A stretch of DNA of 64,000 nucleotides from Nostoc sp. 'Peltigera membranacea cyanobiont' N6 (GTDB lineage: Bacteria > Cyanobacteriota > Cyanobacteriia > Cyanobacteriales > Nostocaceae): NCBI RefSeq assembly GCF_002949735.1, contig NZ_CP026681.1, forward strand, positions 4,680,001 to 4,744,000, read 5' to 3'. The translations under genes and the position numbers were made by a program. The notes under the pieces were generated by a model, which was not told the DNA's origin, searched no databases, and saw only the letters and a list, made by a program, of their open reading frames with translations. Every line of letters starts with the position of its first letter. The first letter of the stretch is position 1. Positions 18,624 to 28,237 of the stretch are shown piece by piece.

Positions 18624-20252
18624 CTATTGTGCAAAACTGGTGCGATCGCAATTCCTCAAAATACTTAAAGCCACTGCTTCCGCCACCTTAATACCATCGA
18701 TACCCGCCGAGAGAATTCCACCTGCATATCCCGCGCCTTCACCAGCCGGATAAAGACCGACTGTATTTAAACTCTGATAATCCTCTTTGCGTTTAATCCG
18801 AATTGGTGATGAGGTGCGGGTTTCTACCCCAGTTAACACGGCATCATCCATTGCAAATCCCTTGATTTGTTTGTCAAAAGCGGGCAGTGCTTCACGGATG
18901 GCAGCGATCGCATAATCTGGTAAACTCTGGCTCAAATCGCCCAAATGTACCCCTGGCGTATAAGACGGTTTAACCGTGCCCAACGCTGTAGAAGGGCGAT
19001 GGTTAAGAAAGTCTCTCACCAACTGCCCTGGAGCTTCATAAGTCCCACCGCCCAATTCAAAAGCCTTTTCTTCCAAGCGCCGTTGGAAGTCAATTCCCGC
19101 CAAGGCATTACCCGGATAATCTTCGGGTGTGATGCCCACAACGATCGCACTATTGGCATTACGCTCATTGCGAGAGTATTGGCTCATCCCATTGGTGACA
19201 AGTCTCCCCGGTTCTGATGCGGCTGCAACCACCAACCCGCCCGGACACATACAAAAACTATAGACTGAACGACCATTTTGACAGTGATGAACTAGTTTAT
19301 AGTCGGCAGCACCTAAAAGTTTATGACCAGCTTGAGCGCCAAAACGACATTTATCGATGAGAGTTTGAGGATGTTCGACGCGAAAGCCGATGGAAAAAGG
19401 TTTCGGCTCGATGTAAACCCCGCGATCGTATAGCATTTGGAAGGTATCGCGGGCGCTGTGTCCTACTGCCAAAACTACATAATCGCTGGCGATATATTCC
19501 CCACTGGCAAGAGTGACTCCCCGCACCTGTCCATTTTCGATGTTGATATCTTCCACCCGACTTTCAAAGCGAATTTCACCGCCGAGGGATTCGATTTTAG
19601 CCCGCATACTTTGGACGATTCCCACAAGTTTGAAGGTGCCGATATGCGGTTTGTTGATATAGAGAATTTCTGGTGAGGCTCCGGCATTGACAAGTTCGGT
19701 TAATACCTTTCGCCCATAATGCTGAGGATCTTTAACTTGACTGTAGAGTTTGCCATCGGAGAATGTACCCGCCCCACCTTCACCAAATTGGGCATTAGAT
19801 TCTGGGTTGAAGTCTGATTTTTTCTTCCAAAAGCCAAAGGTATCAACGGTGCGATCGCGAACTTTTTTCCCACGTTCTAAAATGATTGGACGGAAACCCA
19901 TTTGTGCCAGCATCAAACCCGCAAATAAGCCACAAGGCCCAGTACCAATGATGATGGGGCGAATTGCCAAATTACTAGGTGCTTGCGCCACTGGGCGATA
20001 ACTCATGTCTGGCCTAACCATCACATGGGGATCTTTTTTCAGGCGCTTGAGTAGATGAGTCTCCTGAGTTGTTTCTACATCCAGAATATAAACAAGGTTA
20101 ATCTCTCCTTTTTTACGCGCATCGTAGCTACGCTTGAAGATGGAATAACCGATCAATTCTTCGTCCGTAATTTGCAGCTTTTTGAGGATGGCAGTCTCGA
20201 TCTCATCTTCAGGATGATCGAGTGGAAGCTTTACTTCTGTTAGTCGTAACAT
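18624..20252 (-). CDS. FAD-dependent dehydrogenase (COG2509-type NAD(P)/FAD oxidoreductase)
   Basis: The protein is 542 residues. An N-terminal extension of about 95 residues (RSYDARKKGEINLVYILDVE) precedes the FAD-binding Rossmann motif, seen as PIIIGTGPCGLFAGLMLAQMG near residue 100. Further family landmarks are FGEGGAGTFSDGKLYSQV, YVVLAVGHSARDTF and the C-terminal GLYPAGEGAGYAGGILSAGI. The family is widespread, but its substrate is unknown to me. It starts with ATG; no strong ribosome binding site is visible. Confidence 0.88.
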   Translation of the reverse strand: MLRLTEVKLPLDHPEDEIETAILKKLQITDEELIGYSIFKRSYDARKKGEINLVYILDVETTQETHLLKRLKKDPHVMVRPDMSYRPVAQAPSNLAIRPIIIGTGPCGLFAGLMLAQMGFRPIILERGKKVRDRTVDTFGFWKKKSDFNPESNAQFGEGGAGTFSDGKLYSQVKDPQHYGRKVLTELVNAGASPEILYINKPHIGTFKLVGIVQSMRAKIESLGGEIRFESRVEDINIENGQVRGVTLASGEYIASDYVVLAVGHSARDTFQMLYDRGVYIEPKPFSIGFRVEHPQTLIDKCRFGAQAGHKLLGAADYKLVHHCQNGRSVYSFCMCPGGLVVAAASEPGRLVTNGMSQYSRNERNANSAIVVGITPEDYPGNALAGIDFQRRLEEKAFELGGGTYEAPGQLVRDFLNHRPSTALGTVKPSYTPGVHLGDLSQSLPDYAIAAIREALPAFDKQIKGFAMDDAVLTGVETRTSSPIRIKRKEDYQSLNTVGLYPAGEGAGYAGGILSAGIDGIKVAEAVALSILRNCDRTSFAQ

Positions 20253-20316
20253 GGCGAGGAGAAATTCATACTATCTATTAAAATCTTAATCAAAATTGCT
20301 GTGTCGCGGCTGATAC

Positions 20317-21339
20317 TTAAACCAGACTGACAGCCGCCTCTAACATTCGTATTGTCCCAAGTTCAGCATTTATTTCCACTTCTAAACCGATTGGCAAGGT
20401 AAATTTATCTTTAATATGACCAATCATTGAACCATACCAAGCAGGAATCCCTAAAGGAAGTATGTGTTGTTGCAATACTTGGATTAATGTAAATGATGGT
20501 TCATCTCCAAGTTTACAATTAGTGCATTGCCCAAAGATAAAGCCAGAAATTTGATTAAGTATGCCAGCAGTTTTTAACTGTGTCAGCATTCTATCTACAC
20601 GGTAAACATCCTCGCCAACTTCTTCAACAAATAAGATACTTTTGTTCCAGGAAGGTAGATAAGGTGAACCTACCATCGCCGATAGCACTGATAAGTTTCC
20701 ACCTACAAGTTTACCTCTCGCTTTTCCTGGTGCTATTGTCTCCACCCGCACTTCGCTAGGGTTGAGATTTTGCATAGTCACAGCTTCACCATTAAATAGG
20801 ATGCGTTTGAAGTAATCCACTGTAAATTGATTCCAGGTAGATGTGGCAACTGGCCCATGAAAAGTAATCATTTGACTACGGGCATTAATTGCTAACAACA
20901 GCGTCGTAATATCGCTGTAGCCGATGATAATTTTTGGATGTGAGCGGATTAGGGAGTAGTTTAGTAGTGGTAGGATGCGATTACAGCCCCAACCGCCACG
21001 CATGGGGATAATTGCTTTGATGGTGCGATCGCTAAACATCAAGTTTATATCATCAGCGCGATCGCTATCTTTACCCGCTAAATAGCCGTAACGATCTAAA
21101 ATATGCTTCCCCAGCTTTACTTTTAACCCTAATTGTGAGATTGATTGCTGTGCAGCTTCGATATCTTTAGCGTCAACGATACCCGCAGGAGAGATGAATC
21201 CTACAGTATCACCTACTTGTAGGTGGGAAGGCTTACGGATGGTGTTTACGAGTTCACCTTTAGCGGTAAGTGGTGATATTTGGGTGGCTAGGGTAGCTAG
21301 TCCACAGCTTGCAAGAAATTGCCGACGTTTGATAAGCAT
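20317..21339 (-). CDS. LD-carboxypeptidase (S66 family) with Tat-type signal
   Basis: S66 enzymes cut the L,D-bond in murein tetrapeptides during recycling, or cleave related peptides. The 340-residue protein starts with a twin-arginine-like signal (KRRQFLASCGLATLATQ), suggesting export. The fold shows VGFISPAGIVD, the nucleophile region KIIIGYSDITTL, the FHGPVATSTW strand, the catalytic Glu region LFVEEVGEDVYRVDRML and the His in GMIGHIKDKF. It reads in the same direction as the oxidoreductase, 64 bp away. Confidence 0.88.
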   Translation of the reverse strand: MLIKRRQFLASCGLATLATQISPLTAKGELVNTIRKPSHLQVGDTVGFISPAGIVDAKDIEAAQQSISQLGLKVKLGKHILDRYGYLAGKDSDRADDINLMFSDRTIKAIIPMRGGWGCNRILPLLNYSLIRSHPKIIIGYSDITTLLLAINARSQMITFHGPVATSTWNQFTVDYFKRILFNGEAVTMQNLNPSEVRVETIAPGKARGKLVGGNLSVLSAMVGSPYLPSWNKSILFVEEVGEDVYRVDRMLTQLKTAGILNQISGFIFGQCTNCKLGDEPSFTLIQVLQQHILPLGIPAWYGSMIGHIKDKFTLPIGLEVEINAELGTIRMLEAAVSLV

Positions 21340-21404
21340 AAGTATTTAGTATAGTGACGAATTTTAATAGGTTATACCAATGCCTAAGTCATTCATAAAA
21401 AGTT

Positions 21405-21437
21405 AGATCCTCGACTTCTTAAAGAAGTCATGGATCT
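21405..21437. repeat. Palindromic repeat upstream of the LD-carboxypeptidase gene
   Basis: AGATCC-TC-GACTTCTT and AGAAGTC-AT-GGATCT form a long hairpin with one internal mismatch. The sequence resembles a dispersed palindromic repeat of Nostoc-type genomes. Its distance from the ATG (about 65 bp) leaves a leader role possible. Confidence 0.55.
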
Positions 21438-21493
21438 GGACACGGCGAATTTTTACAAATCAAATAGAATTGCTATATGTAAATTTTGGTTGA

Positions 21494-21877
21494 CTAATTT
21501 TCCTCTTTAATCATGCGGCGAAGATCGTCAAGAGGCGAGTCTGGTTCAGTGATTTCTGAATTGTTGCTGTTAGTTATTTCTATATCTTCTTCTTCAATAT
21601 AAAATTCAACGCTTATTTTAATTTTCACTTTCCCCTTTTTCCAGCTTTGAGAACCTAGTGTGAAAATTTCGCAATCTGTACCCTTCTGAAACAAATTCAC
21701 AAGAGAATTGTTTATATCTACTCCCTTCCTCCTTAATTCTTCATTCAATATATTTGCCAGATGGGAGTTAGCTGAGGTATCCATTGCTTGTTTTAATTTA
21801 GCAACTTTGTATATGTTGTCTCCAAAGTCCAAAACATCACTATCATTACACTCTATTGGCTTAAATTCATCTTGCAT
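21494..21877 (-). CDS. KGK-domain family protein
   Basis: The protein has 127 residues from the ATG at 21877, which is preceded by GAGG with 5 nt spacing. The open frame extends further upstream into an inverted-repeat element, so the longer start is rejected. The sequence shows the order usual for cyanobacterial KGK proteins: FKPIECNDSDVLDFGDNIYKV at the start and SQSWKKGKVKIKISVEFY in the second half, with an acidic tail. The molecular function of the family is not known to me. Confidence 0.8.
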   Translation of the reverse strand: MQDEFKPIECNDSDVLDFGDNIYKVAKLKQAMDTSANSHLANILNEELRRKGVDINNSLVNLFQKGTDCEIFTLGSQSWKKGKVKIKISVEFYIEEEDIEITNSNNSEITEPDSPLDDLRRMIKEEN

Positions 21878-21977
21878 ATCAACCTCAATTCTTGATTTTC
21901 TTCTACGACATCTGCCATTGTTGTTGATTTCGACCAAAATATTCTCCTTAACCTCTTTACGCAAAACAAAACTGTAC

Positions 21978-22139
21978 TTAGTGAGCGCTAAGGGACTTCC
22001 AATTAAAAAAATATCCAATTTTGTAGGGTGCGTTAGCGACAGCGTAACGCACCGCCAGATATCTCGGTGCGTTACGGCTTTCGCCTAACACACCCTACTG
22101 TATATTTTATTTTTTGGAAGTCCCTAAAGCACTCACTAA
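21978..22139. mobile_element. MITE-like inverted-repeat element (GGGACTTCCA family)
   Basis: The element is about 162 bp. Its ends are inverted copies of a 25-26 bp sequence containing AGTGAG, GCT and AGGGACTTCCAA, with one indel. The interior carries TGTAGGGTGCGTTAG and complementary CTAACACACCCTACT hairpins. It has no coding capacity. A second member with the same 10-bp ends lies at 42164-42269. It is located just upstream of the KGK gene and could supply its leader. Confidence 0.75.
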
Positions 22140-22170
22140 AAGCTACAATTATCTCAAAAATGATTTGAGA

Positions 22171-24627
22171 TTAATATTGAACCTCTTGTACTACGTCTGA
22201 AACTACCAATCCATTATTAGCAAACTTCCCATCAGCATCAAAAGAATCACCAATTACAGGCAAGAAATGGTCATATAATTTCATCGCCTGTAAACAACTA
22301 TTGATACTAGAAGCTGCTGAATTATAGGTGGCAATATTTTCTTCAACAACACTCAATAATCGCCGATTATTCGCAATTTTTTCTTCAGCTTCTTGTTGCA
22401 GTGTTTTCTCTAAATAAGCCCGCGCCTGTGGGTATTGCTGCAAAATCTCATCTGCTTGCTGTTCTGCCATTGGTAATAACTGAGTTTTCAATGTTTGATT
22501 AATGGTTTGACGGAAAGATTTACGAATAGTTTGAGAAACTTTTGGTTCAAAATCTAACTTCAATAATTGCCTAATTGCTGGTTCTGCTTCTACGATACTT
22601 TCAGCGTCATAACCTTGAGAGGTTTGTAATAAAGTCTGGCGAAATTGATATATAGAAAAAGTGCCTTCATCATAAAATCTCGGACTTTCTCGCACGAAGC
22701 GATCGCACTCTACACTAGCTGCACTCACTAATGCTTGAGTAACGCTTTTTTCTAAATTTCTAATCTCTTGTTCAATGCCGCCATCATTATCTAATAAACG
22801 ATACAATTGGCGATAGTATTCTGATTTGCGAATTTTTTCAATCAATCGCTGGAAATAATTTGCAACTACTTGCTGAGAAGATTCAATCAAAATATCTTCT
22901 AATTGATTTGCTAAGTAATAAAATGCCTCTACTAAAATAGCAATTAAAGGTGCGGTAGCGTTGCGAGGGTGGCTGATAGTTGCACGTTGATAAGCAGAAG
23001 CTACAGAAAAACTATCTAGCAATTCATCTAAACGGCGAATCATTCGTGATTGCAATTGCTTAAAATCTGATTCAAAAGCATCACAAGAATTATTGATTAT
23101 TAAGTTCACTTCTTCTGTGATATGCTCGTTAAATTCTCTACCAATTTGTTGGAGTTGCTGATTTAGGCGTTGCAACTCTTGCAACTTCATACTCTCAATT
23201 TCTTGGGGTTGACTATCTAAATTACGTTGTACACTCTGATAATGCTTTTTCAGTTTAATACAAACATCTTCCAAGTCATCTGCAAGATTTTTAAATAATT
23301 GGGGACGCTTTTCTTCTGTAAGATAGCGAGTAATAGCTGTGCGAAATTCTTCAGTACCACTATCTTGAATTAGCTTGTCTATGAGTTCTTTTCCCCAATC
23401 TCCCAAAATCCGCACATAATTTTGATTTGGAGTTTCAAAGCCGTTAACAGAGACACGAAATTTACTGGTAGATAGTTTTCCTGAATTTACGCAGTAGTTG
23501 TTAAAGGCATAGACAAATTGTGGTGTTTCTTCTTTACCATCTAAACCTTTAATGCTTGCTGCAAAAACAGAATCTAAACCAAATCTATCTTTTTGACTTG
23601 TCTGTTTAATTTGACTGCCGTAAAATCCTAATAATCCACTGGTTTTATAAACCTTGTTTGAATTACCAAATTGCCCACTGATTAAATCGTCTAATCGTTG
23701 CCGCAATTGGGTATTATACCAAGTTTCATCGATGCGATTGAAAACATAGAAAACGCGATCGCGTACTCCTCCATTTTGCCGCATTAATTCCAAAAGTTCT
23801 GTTTCTTCTTTTGTCATATCACCCGCCGAAGCAGGTTTTAGCACACACACCACCGCCGAAGTATCAGGATGTTGAATTTTAGCATAAGTTAGTTGTGCGT
23901 CTTTCTCTACTGGTGCATCTATACCAGGTGTGTCAATAATTACATTACCATCTTCTAGCAGAGGATGATTGCAGTAATATTCTATTCGCTTCAATACTGC
24001 ACTATTACTACCCCGACGGGCATATCCCGCAGCTTCCTTGAGGTTAGAAAAGTGAAATTGCTCCATTGAGTATGTAGCATTATTAACCGTGTTGATGCGA
24101 TCGCGGTTTGCTATATATCCTTCTAGCAATAACATTAACGCCTTCGCCTGTTTTGCACGTTCTGATTTACTTTCACCACCTTCCTGCTGAATAATCGCTT
24201 CAGAACCTTCAAGTAGTAAGTTAATTACATCAGTTTGGTTAATATTAGGTACTGTCTTAAATCCTAGCTGCTTACACAAATAAACTGCTTGTTCCCGAAT
24301 CTCTGCTTCGCTTAAAAATGTCAAAACAACACGTTCTTTCTCTACTTCTGCATACTCGATTTTGCATTCTGTACCTGTAGCGTGTCCCTCTGCACTGTAA
24401 AGTAATTCTCTCTCCAATAGGGCATTGATTAGCATTGATTTACCGGCACTAAATGCACCTGCAAACACAATCTCAAACTTAGGAGAAATTGCCTTAGTTA
24501 GGGAAGTTTGTACAGGTGTAATATCTTGAGAATGTAGCGTTGGTTCTTGCTGTGAAAGTTGTAATATCGACTCAACTTGCTCTTTCAAATTTTTGCACTG
24601 AAGTGGTAAATCTGACATATTCAGCAT
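22171..24627 (-). CDS. Dynamin-family GTPase (bacterial dynamin-like protein)
   Basis: The protein is 818 residues. The GTPase domain shows G1 GAFSAGKSMLINALL near residue 57, G3 DTPGIDAP near residue 237 and G4 NRID. The rest is long amphipathic helix (Leu/Gln/Glu-rich, about 430-790) as in the stalk and trunk of bacterial dynamin-like proteins. These bind and remodel membranes; a Nostoc punctiforme member is the structural reference for the family. The start could also be the ATG at 24618, which is better spaced from an AGGA. No paired second dynamin is adjacent. Confidence 0.88.
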   Translation of the reverse strand: MLNMSDLPLQCKNLKEQVESILQLSQQEPTLHSQDITPVQTSLTKAISPKFEIVFAGAFSAGKSMLINALLERELLYSAEGHATGTECKIEYAEVEKERVVLTFLSEAEIREQAVYLCKQLGFKTVPNINQTDVINLLLEGSEAIIQQEGGESKSERAKQAKALMLLLEGYIANRDRINTVNNATYSMEQFHFSNLKEAAGYARRGSNSAVLKRIEYYCNHPLLEDGNVIIDTPGIDAPVEKDAQLTYAKIQHPDTSAVVCVLKPASAGDMTKEETELLELMRQNGGVRDRVFYVFNRIDETWYNTQLRQRLDDLISGQFGNSNKVYKTSGLLGFYGSQIKQTSQKDRFGLDSVFAASIKGLDGKEETPQFVYAFNNYCVNSGKLSTSKFRVSVNGFETPNQNYVRILGDWGKELIDKLIQDSGTEEFRTAITRYLTEEKRPQLFKNLADDLEDVCIKLKKHYQSVQRNLDSQPQEIESMKLQELQRLNQQLQQIGREFNEHITEEVNLIINNSCDAFESDFKQLQSRMIRRLDELLDSFSVASAYQRATISHPRNATAPLIAILVEAFYYLANQLEDILIESSQQVVANYFQRLIEKIRKSEYYRQLYRLLDNDGGIEQEIRNLEKSVTQALVSAASVECDRFVRESPRFYDEGTFSIYQFRQTLLQTSQGYDAESIVEAEPAIRQLLKLDFEPKVSQTIRKSFRQTINQTLKTQLLPMAEQQADEILQQYPQARAYLEKTLQQEAEEKIANNRRLLSVVEENIATYNSAASSINSCLQAMKLYDHFLPVIGDSFDADGKFANNGLVVSDVVQEVQY

Positions 24628-24742
24628 CCTGACAATCTTTATGTATATGTTAGTTACATTTATTGTCTGGATGGTTCAGTAATATTTCTGAGATATATGA
24701 TGCAGTTTGGCTGCATCATGTCCACTTAAAAACTTATTGTTT

Positions 24743-25000
24743 AGAGGATGTTTTAAAAGTATTTAGCTGTGATTTTAGGCACTTGTCGATCCCCCCTAAC
24801 CCCCCTTAAAAAGGGGGAAGAATCAAAGTCCCCCAATTTATCGGGGGATTTAGGGGGATCTAGTAGTCTGTCAATAAATAATTGATGGATAAATTTCCTG
24901 TAGAGACGGCGATTTATCGCGTCTCTCTAACCGTCAAAATGAATTTGACAGACTACTAGAACGTTTTGATACCTACAATAAGACTTTTAAAACATCCTTT
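24743..25000. mobile_element. Inverted-repeat element with a nested MITE
   Basis: The outer ends AGGATGTTTTAAAAGT (24745-24760) and ACTTTTAAAACATCCT (24983-24998) are perfect 16-bp inverted copies. Inside are CCCCCTAACCCCCCTT and GGGGGATTTAGGGGGATC hairpins. The element is interrupted by the 92-bp MITE at 24864-24955. Uninterrupted or partial relatives lie at 37187-37407 and 56470-56583. It has no coding capacity. Confidence 0.75.
24864..24955. mobile_element. 92-bp MITE with 11-bp terminal inverted repeats and CTAG duplication
   Basis: The ends TAGTCTGTCAA and TTGACAGACTA are perfect inverted copies. CTAG flanks it on both sides (24860-24863 and 24956-24959), which fits a 4-bp target duplication. 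The centre contains a GAGACG/CGTCTC palindrome related to the REP-like repeats near 29-30 kb. A second copy, in the opposite orientation, is at 30100-30195. Confidence 0.85.
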
Positions 25001-25107
25001 TAGACTGATGCGAAGAGAAGAGACGCAACATTTCGCGTCTCTACAAGGATTCTGAAATCACGCAAAATCATTTTCACACCTGAATTGAGCAACGCCTAAA
25101 AAAGCAT

Positions 25108-26943
25108 CTACTCAATCTTCAAATTGAAAGGCAAACGGGCATAAACCCCCTTTGGATCGTTCATTTTTTGCAAAATCTCTACTTCTTGTTGGAATTTCTG
25201 GAGTTCATTGGTGAGGGGGTTAGATGGTTTGAGTTGCGCCACCTCAATCCCTAAAGCAGTCCGCGCTTCTTCAGTTGCACGCCCAAAAAAGCGTTCTCCG
25301 AAACCGTTAGTGCGAGGATATTCTTCCACTTCCCAGTCTTCTCCTAGTTTTGCCTCTTTGACAGCATACGCGATCGCACTATTCAAACCGCCAATTTCAT
25401 CTACCAAACCAATTTCCTTCGCCGCTACACCAGACCAAACCCTTCCTTGGGCAATTTCTGCTACTTTTTGTTCTGGGAGTTTGCGACCTTGAGAAACTTT
25501 ATTTAGAAACATATTATAAATGCGGTTAACACTGCGCTGATAAAGTGCTAACTCTTGGGTTGATTTCGGGCGCGAAACTGTTTGACTATCAGCATAGGTT
25601 CCAGTTTTCACCGAATCCCAGGTGATGCCGTTATTATTGGCCAGCTTTTCACCATTAAATAGCAACCCAAACACACCTATTGAGCCTGTAATGGTATTTG
25701 GTTCGGCAAAAATGCGATTAGAGTCGCTAGCAATCCAGTAACCACCAGAGGCAGCGACATCGCCCATTGACACTACAACCGGTTTTACTTCACGGGTTAA
25801 TTTCACTTCTCGCTGCATGACTTCGGCTGCGGTAGCGCTACCACCAGGACTATTAATCCGTAATACAACAGCCTTTACATCCTTGTCTTGTCGGAGTTTG
25901 CTGAAGATTTTGGCAAAGCGATCGCCTCCTACTTGCCCATCATCACCTTTACCATCAACAATCTCGCCCTCAGCATAAACAACGGCAATGTGATTTTTGG
26001 AGTTACGTTCTACACCCAAAGATTTACCAGAAACTTCTGCGTAGCTATTGAAACTAATTTGTCGGAATGTTTTGTCGTCTTTATCGCTAGCTGTCAATTT
26101 TTTGAGGTCTGTTACCACTTCATCAGGGTATGCTATTCGATCGACTAAACCGTTGGTTTTAGCTTGGGCGGCTTCCAGTATCGCCTGACTATCTGCGATC
26201 GCTTGCAACTGGTTAGGTTCAATTTTCCGACTTGCACCCACAGTAGTGCGCCACTCTCCCCAAACATCATCTAACAATTTCTGAGTTTGTTCGCGGTTTT
26301 CTGGACTCAATTTTTTCAGGATAAACGGTTCCACAGCACCTTTAAATTTACCCACTCGCACAACTTGAACGCCAATGCCATACTTTTGTAATGCACCCGC
26401 TAAGAACATTGGCTGTGAACTCAAACCATTGACTTCCATCAATCCCAAAGGATTAAGGACAATGGAATCTGCCACTGAACTAAGGTAATATTCCTTTTTA
26501 CTCCAATCACTGCCATAAGCTACAATCTTTTTCCCAGAAGCGCGAAACTCTTCCAGCGCCTTCCGAATTTCTTTAAGGGAAGCATAACCGATATTACTCG
26601 CTTGGCTTGTGCTAGTTGAATCTAGATAGATCCCGACAATTCGCGGATCGCGTCGCGCTTTTTCCAAAGTTTCCACAACTTTGCGGAGTGATATCCTTTC
26701 ATCATCTACACCTGATATTGTGTTTTGAAACAGTTCGCCAGAACTAGGTTCGCTATCAGTAATTTTCATCGATAAGTCAAAAACCAACACTGACTTATCT
26801 TTCACATTTGGCCCAGTATCTTTAGAAGAGGTAGCAGCCAATATTAGCAAGAATAGTCCAGCAGTTCCTAGACCACCGAAAATAATTAGTCCTAATAAGG
26901 TGCCAACTAAGCTAGCAAAAGTTTGTTTGATAAAATTACGCAT
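25108..26943 (-). CDS. sppA: Signal peptide peptidase SppA, 67K type
   Basis: This membrane-bound serine/lysine protease degrades signal peptides after their release; a cyanobacterial SppA has also been linked to light acclimation. The 611-residue protein has an N-terminal transmembrane segment (about 10-38), then two tandem ClpP-like domains. The catalytic Lys is in FKGAVEPF near residue 202 and the nucleophilic Ser is in NSPGGSATAAEV near residue 369, matching the full-length (67K) form. It starts with ATG. A TGACAAA heptamer run separates it from fni. Confidence 0.94.
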   Translation of the reverse strand: MRNFIKQTFASLVGTLLGLIIFGGLGTAGLFLLILAATSSKDTGPNVKDKSVLVFDLSMKITDSEPSSGELFQNTISGVDDERISLRKVVETLEKARRDPRIVGIYLDSTSTSQASNIGYASLKEIRKALEEFRASGKKIVAYGSDWSKKEYYLSSVADSIVLNPLGLMEVNGLSSQPMFLAGALQKYGIGVQVVRVGKFKGAVEPFILKKLSPENREQTQKLLDDVWGEWRTTVGASRKIEPNQLQAIADSQAILEAAQAKTNGLVDRIAYPDEVVTDLKKLTASDKDDKTFRQISFNSYAEVSGKSLGVERNSKNHIAVVYAEGEIVDGKGDDGQVGGDRFAKIFSKLRQDKDVKAVVLRINSPGGSATAAEVMQREVKLTREVKPVVVSMGDVAASGGYWIASDSNRIFAEPNTITGSIGVFGLLFNGEKLANNNGITWDSVKTGTYADSQTVSRPKSTQELALYQRSVNRIYNMFLNKVSQGRKLPEQKVAEIAQGRVWSGVAAKEIGLVDEIGGLNSAIAYAVKEAKLGEDWEVEEYPRTNGFGERFFGRATEEARTALGIEVAQLKPSNPLTNELQKFQQEVEILQKMNDPKGVYARLPFNLKIE

Positions 26944-26995
26944 TAGTTATTGGGAATTGGGGATTGGAGATTGGGGACTGGGGATTGGGGTATTG

Positions 26996-27023
26996 ACAAA
27001 TGACAAATGACAAACGACAAATG
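26996..27023. repeat. Heptameric short tandem repeat (TGACAAA)
   Basis: Four units of TGACAAA (one as CGACAAA) stand between sppA and fni, next to a GGGGATTGG-type run at 26948-26988. Both are typical short tandem repeats of heterocystous cyanobacteria. No function is evident. Confidence 0.8.
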
Positions 27024-27034
27024 ACCTACCTAAT

Positions 27035-28084
27035 TTATTCTATGCGCTGTAAACTGCCAGAGTGCTTTAACTGATACAAGCTGGCGTTACCAGTGCAGAA
27101 TAAGACTGTGGTGATTTCGGCAATTAATACTTCAGCGAGTTCCGCTACTGCTGTCTCTGATGTTGCTGCTGCTTGCAAAAAAGGCATTGCTAAACCAGCT
27201 ATATCTGCTCCCAAAGCGATCGCAACTGCAACATCCAATCCATGACGCAAACCTCCTGAAGCAATTAAAGGCACATTTGGAGCGATCGCTCTAATAGTTG
27301 TAATGCACTCTGCTGTCGGTAAACCCCAATCAGCAAAAGTTCTCCCTAAGCGACGCTGCAAGGGATTTTCGGCCCGTTCGCTTTCCACCTTTGCCCAAGA
27401 AGTTCCCCCCGCACCAGCGACATCAATTGCTGCTACTCCGGCGGCTATCAGTTTGCTGGCGATCGCTGCTGAAATGCCGTTACCAACTTCTTTCGCAATT
27501 ACTGGCACTGGCAGTTTAGTGCATAAATCAGATATCTTGTCAAGCAAACCCCGAAAATTAGTGTCACCTTTGGGTTGAATGCACTCTTGTAGAGGATTAA
27601 TGTGTAAAATCAGGGCATCAGCCTCTAGAATATCAACTACTCGCAGACATTCATCTAAGCCGTACTTATAGTTAAGTTGCACAGCCCCCAAATTCGCAAA
27701 TAGCAGAACATCGGGTGCATACTTGCGGACAGCAAAAGTATCAGCCACCTGGGGTTTTTCCACTGCTACCCGTTGGGAACCAACACCCATTGCAATTTTG
27801 TAATGTTGCGCGACTTGGGCCAAACGTTGATTAATGGTTGCGGCTTGTTCTGTCCCGCCAGTCATAGAAGAAATTAACAAGGGTGCGCCAAGGTGTTTTC
27901 CCAAGAAAGCTGTACTGATATCAATATCGTCATGGTTGATTTCGGGTAAGCAAGAATGGGTAAAACGATAACGTTCTAGTCCATTGGTGATTTGATGCGA
28001 CTGAACATCTTCTTCTAAACAGATCCGAATATGATCGGCTTTGCGATTTTGAGTTTGTGCAGAGATATTGTTAGGGGCGTTCAC
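27035..28084 (-). CDS. fni: Isopentenyl-diphosphate delta-isomerase, type 2 (FMN-dependent)
   Basis: The enzyme interconverts IPP and DMAPP, which feeds carotenoid, phytol and quinone synthesis. The 349-residue protein shows RKADHIRICLE at the start, ISSMTGGTEQA, MGVGSQRVAVE, NLGAVQLNY, the LHINPLQE substrate region, KEVGNGIS, AGAGGTSWAKVE and IASGGLRHG (FMN phosphate site). These are hallmarks of type 2 IDI. The start codon is GTG. No mevalonate genes are adjacent, consistent with the plastidial-type MEP pathway of cyanobacteria. Confidence 0.95.
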   Translation of the reverse strand: MNAPNNISAQTQNRKADHIRICLEEDVQSHQITNGLERYRFTHSCLPEINHDDIDISTAFLGKHLGAPLLISSMTGGTEQAATINQRLAQVAQHYKIAMGVGSQRVAVEKPQVADTFAVRKYAPDVLLFANLGAVQLNYKYGLDECLRVVDILEADALILHINPLQECIQPKGDTNFRGLLDKISDLCTKLPVPVIAKEVGNGISAAIASKLIAAGVAAIDVAGAGGTSWAKVESERAENPLQRRLGRTFADWGLPTAECITTIRAIAPNVPLIASGGLRHGLDVAVAIALGADIAGLAMPFLQAAATSETAVAELAEVLIAEITTVLFCTGNASLYQLKHSGSLQRIE

Positions 28085-28237
28085 TGGTGGGTATAGCTAA
28101 AAGGATTTGGTTGCGATCGCTATTGTTACATTGTCTGCAATCATCTTTTTATAACAAATGAGTTGATTGAGGAATAAACCAACAAGGAGACAAGCGCGAT
28201 CGCAAAACAATGGGCATCATTTATGGTGTAATGATGC

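Noticed and set aside
21878..22018. 47-residue N-terminal extension of the KGK protein
   Set aside because: It reaches back into the inverted-repeat element, while the internal ATG at 21877 has a good ribosome binding site and gives the N-terminus expected for the family.
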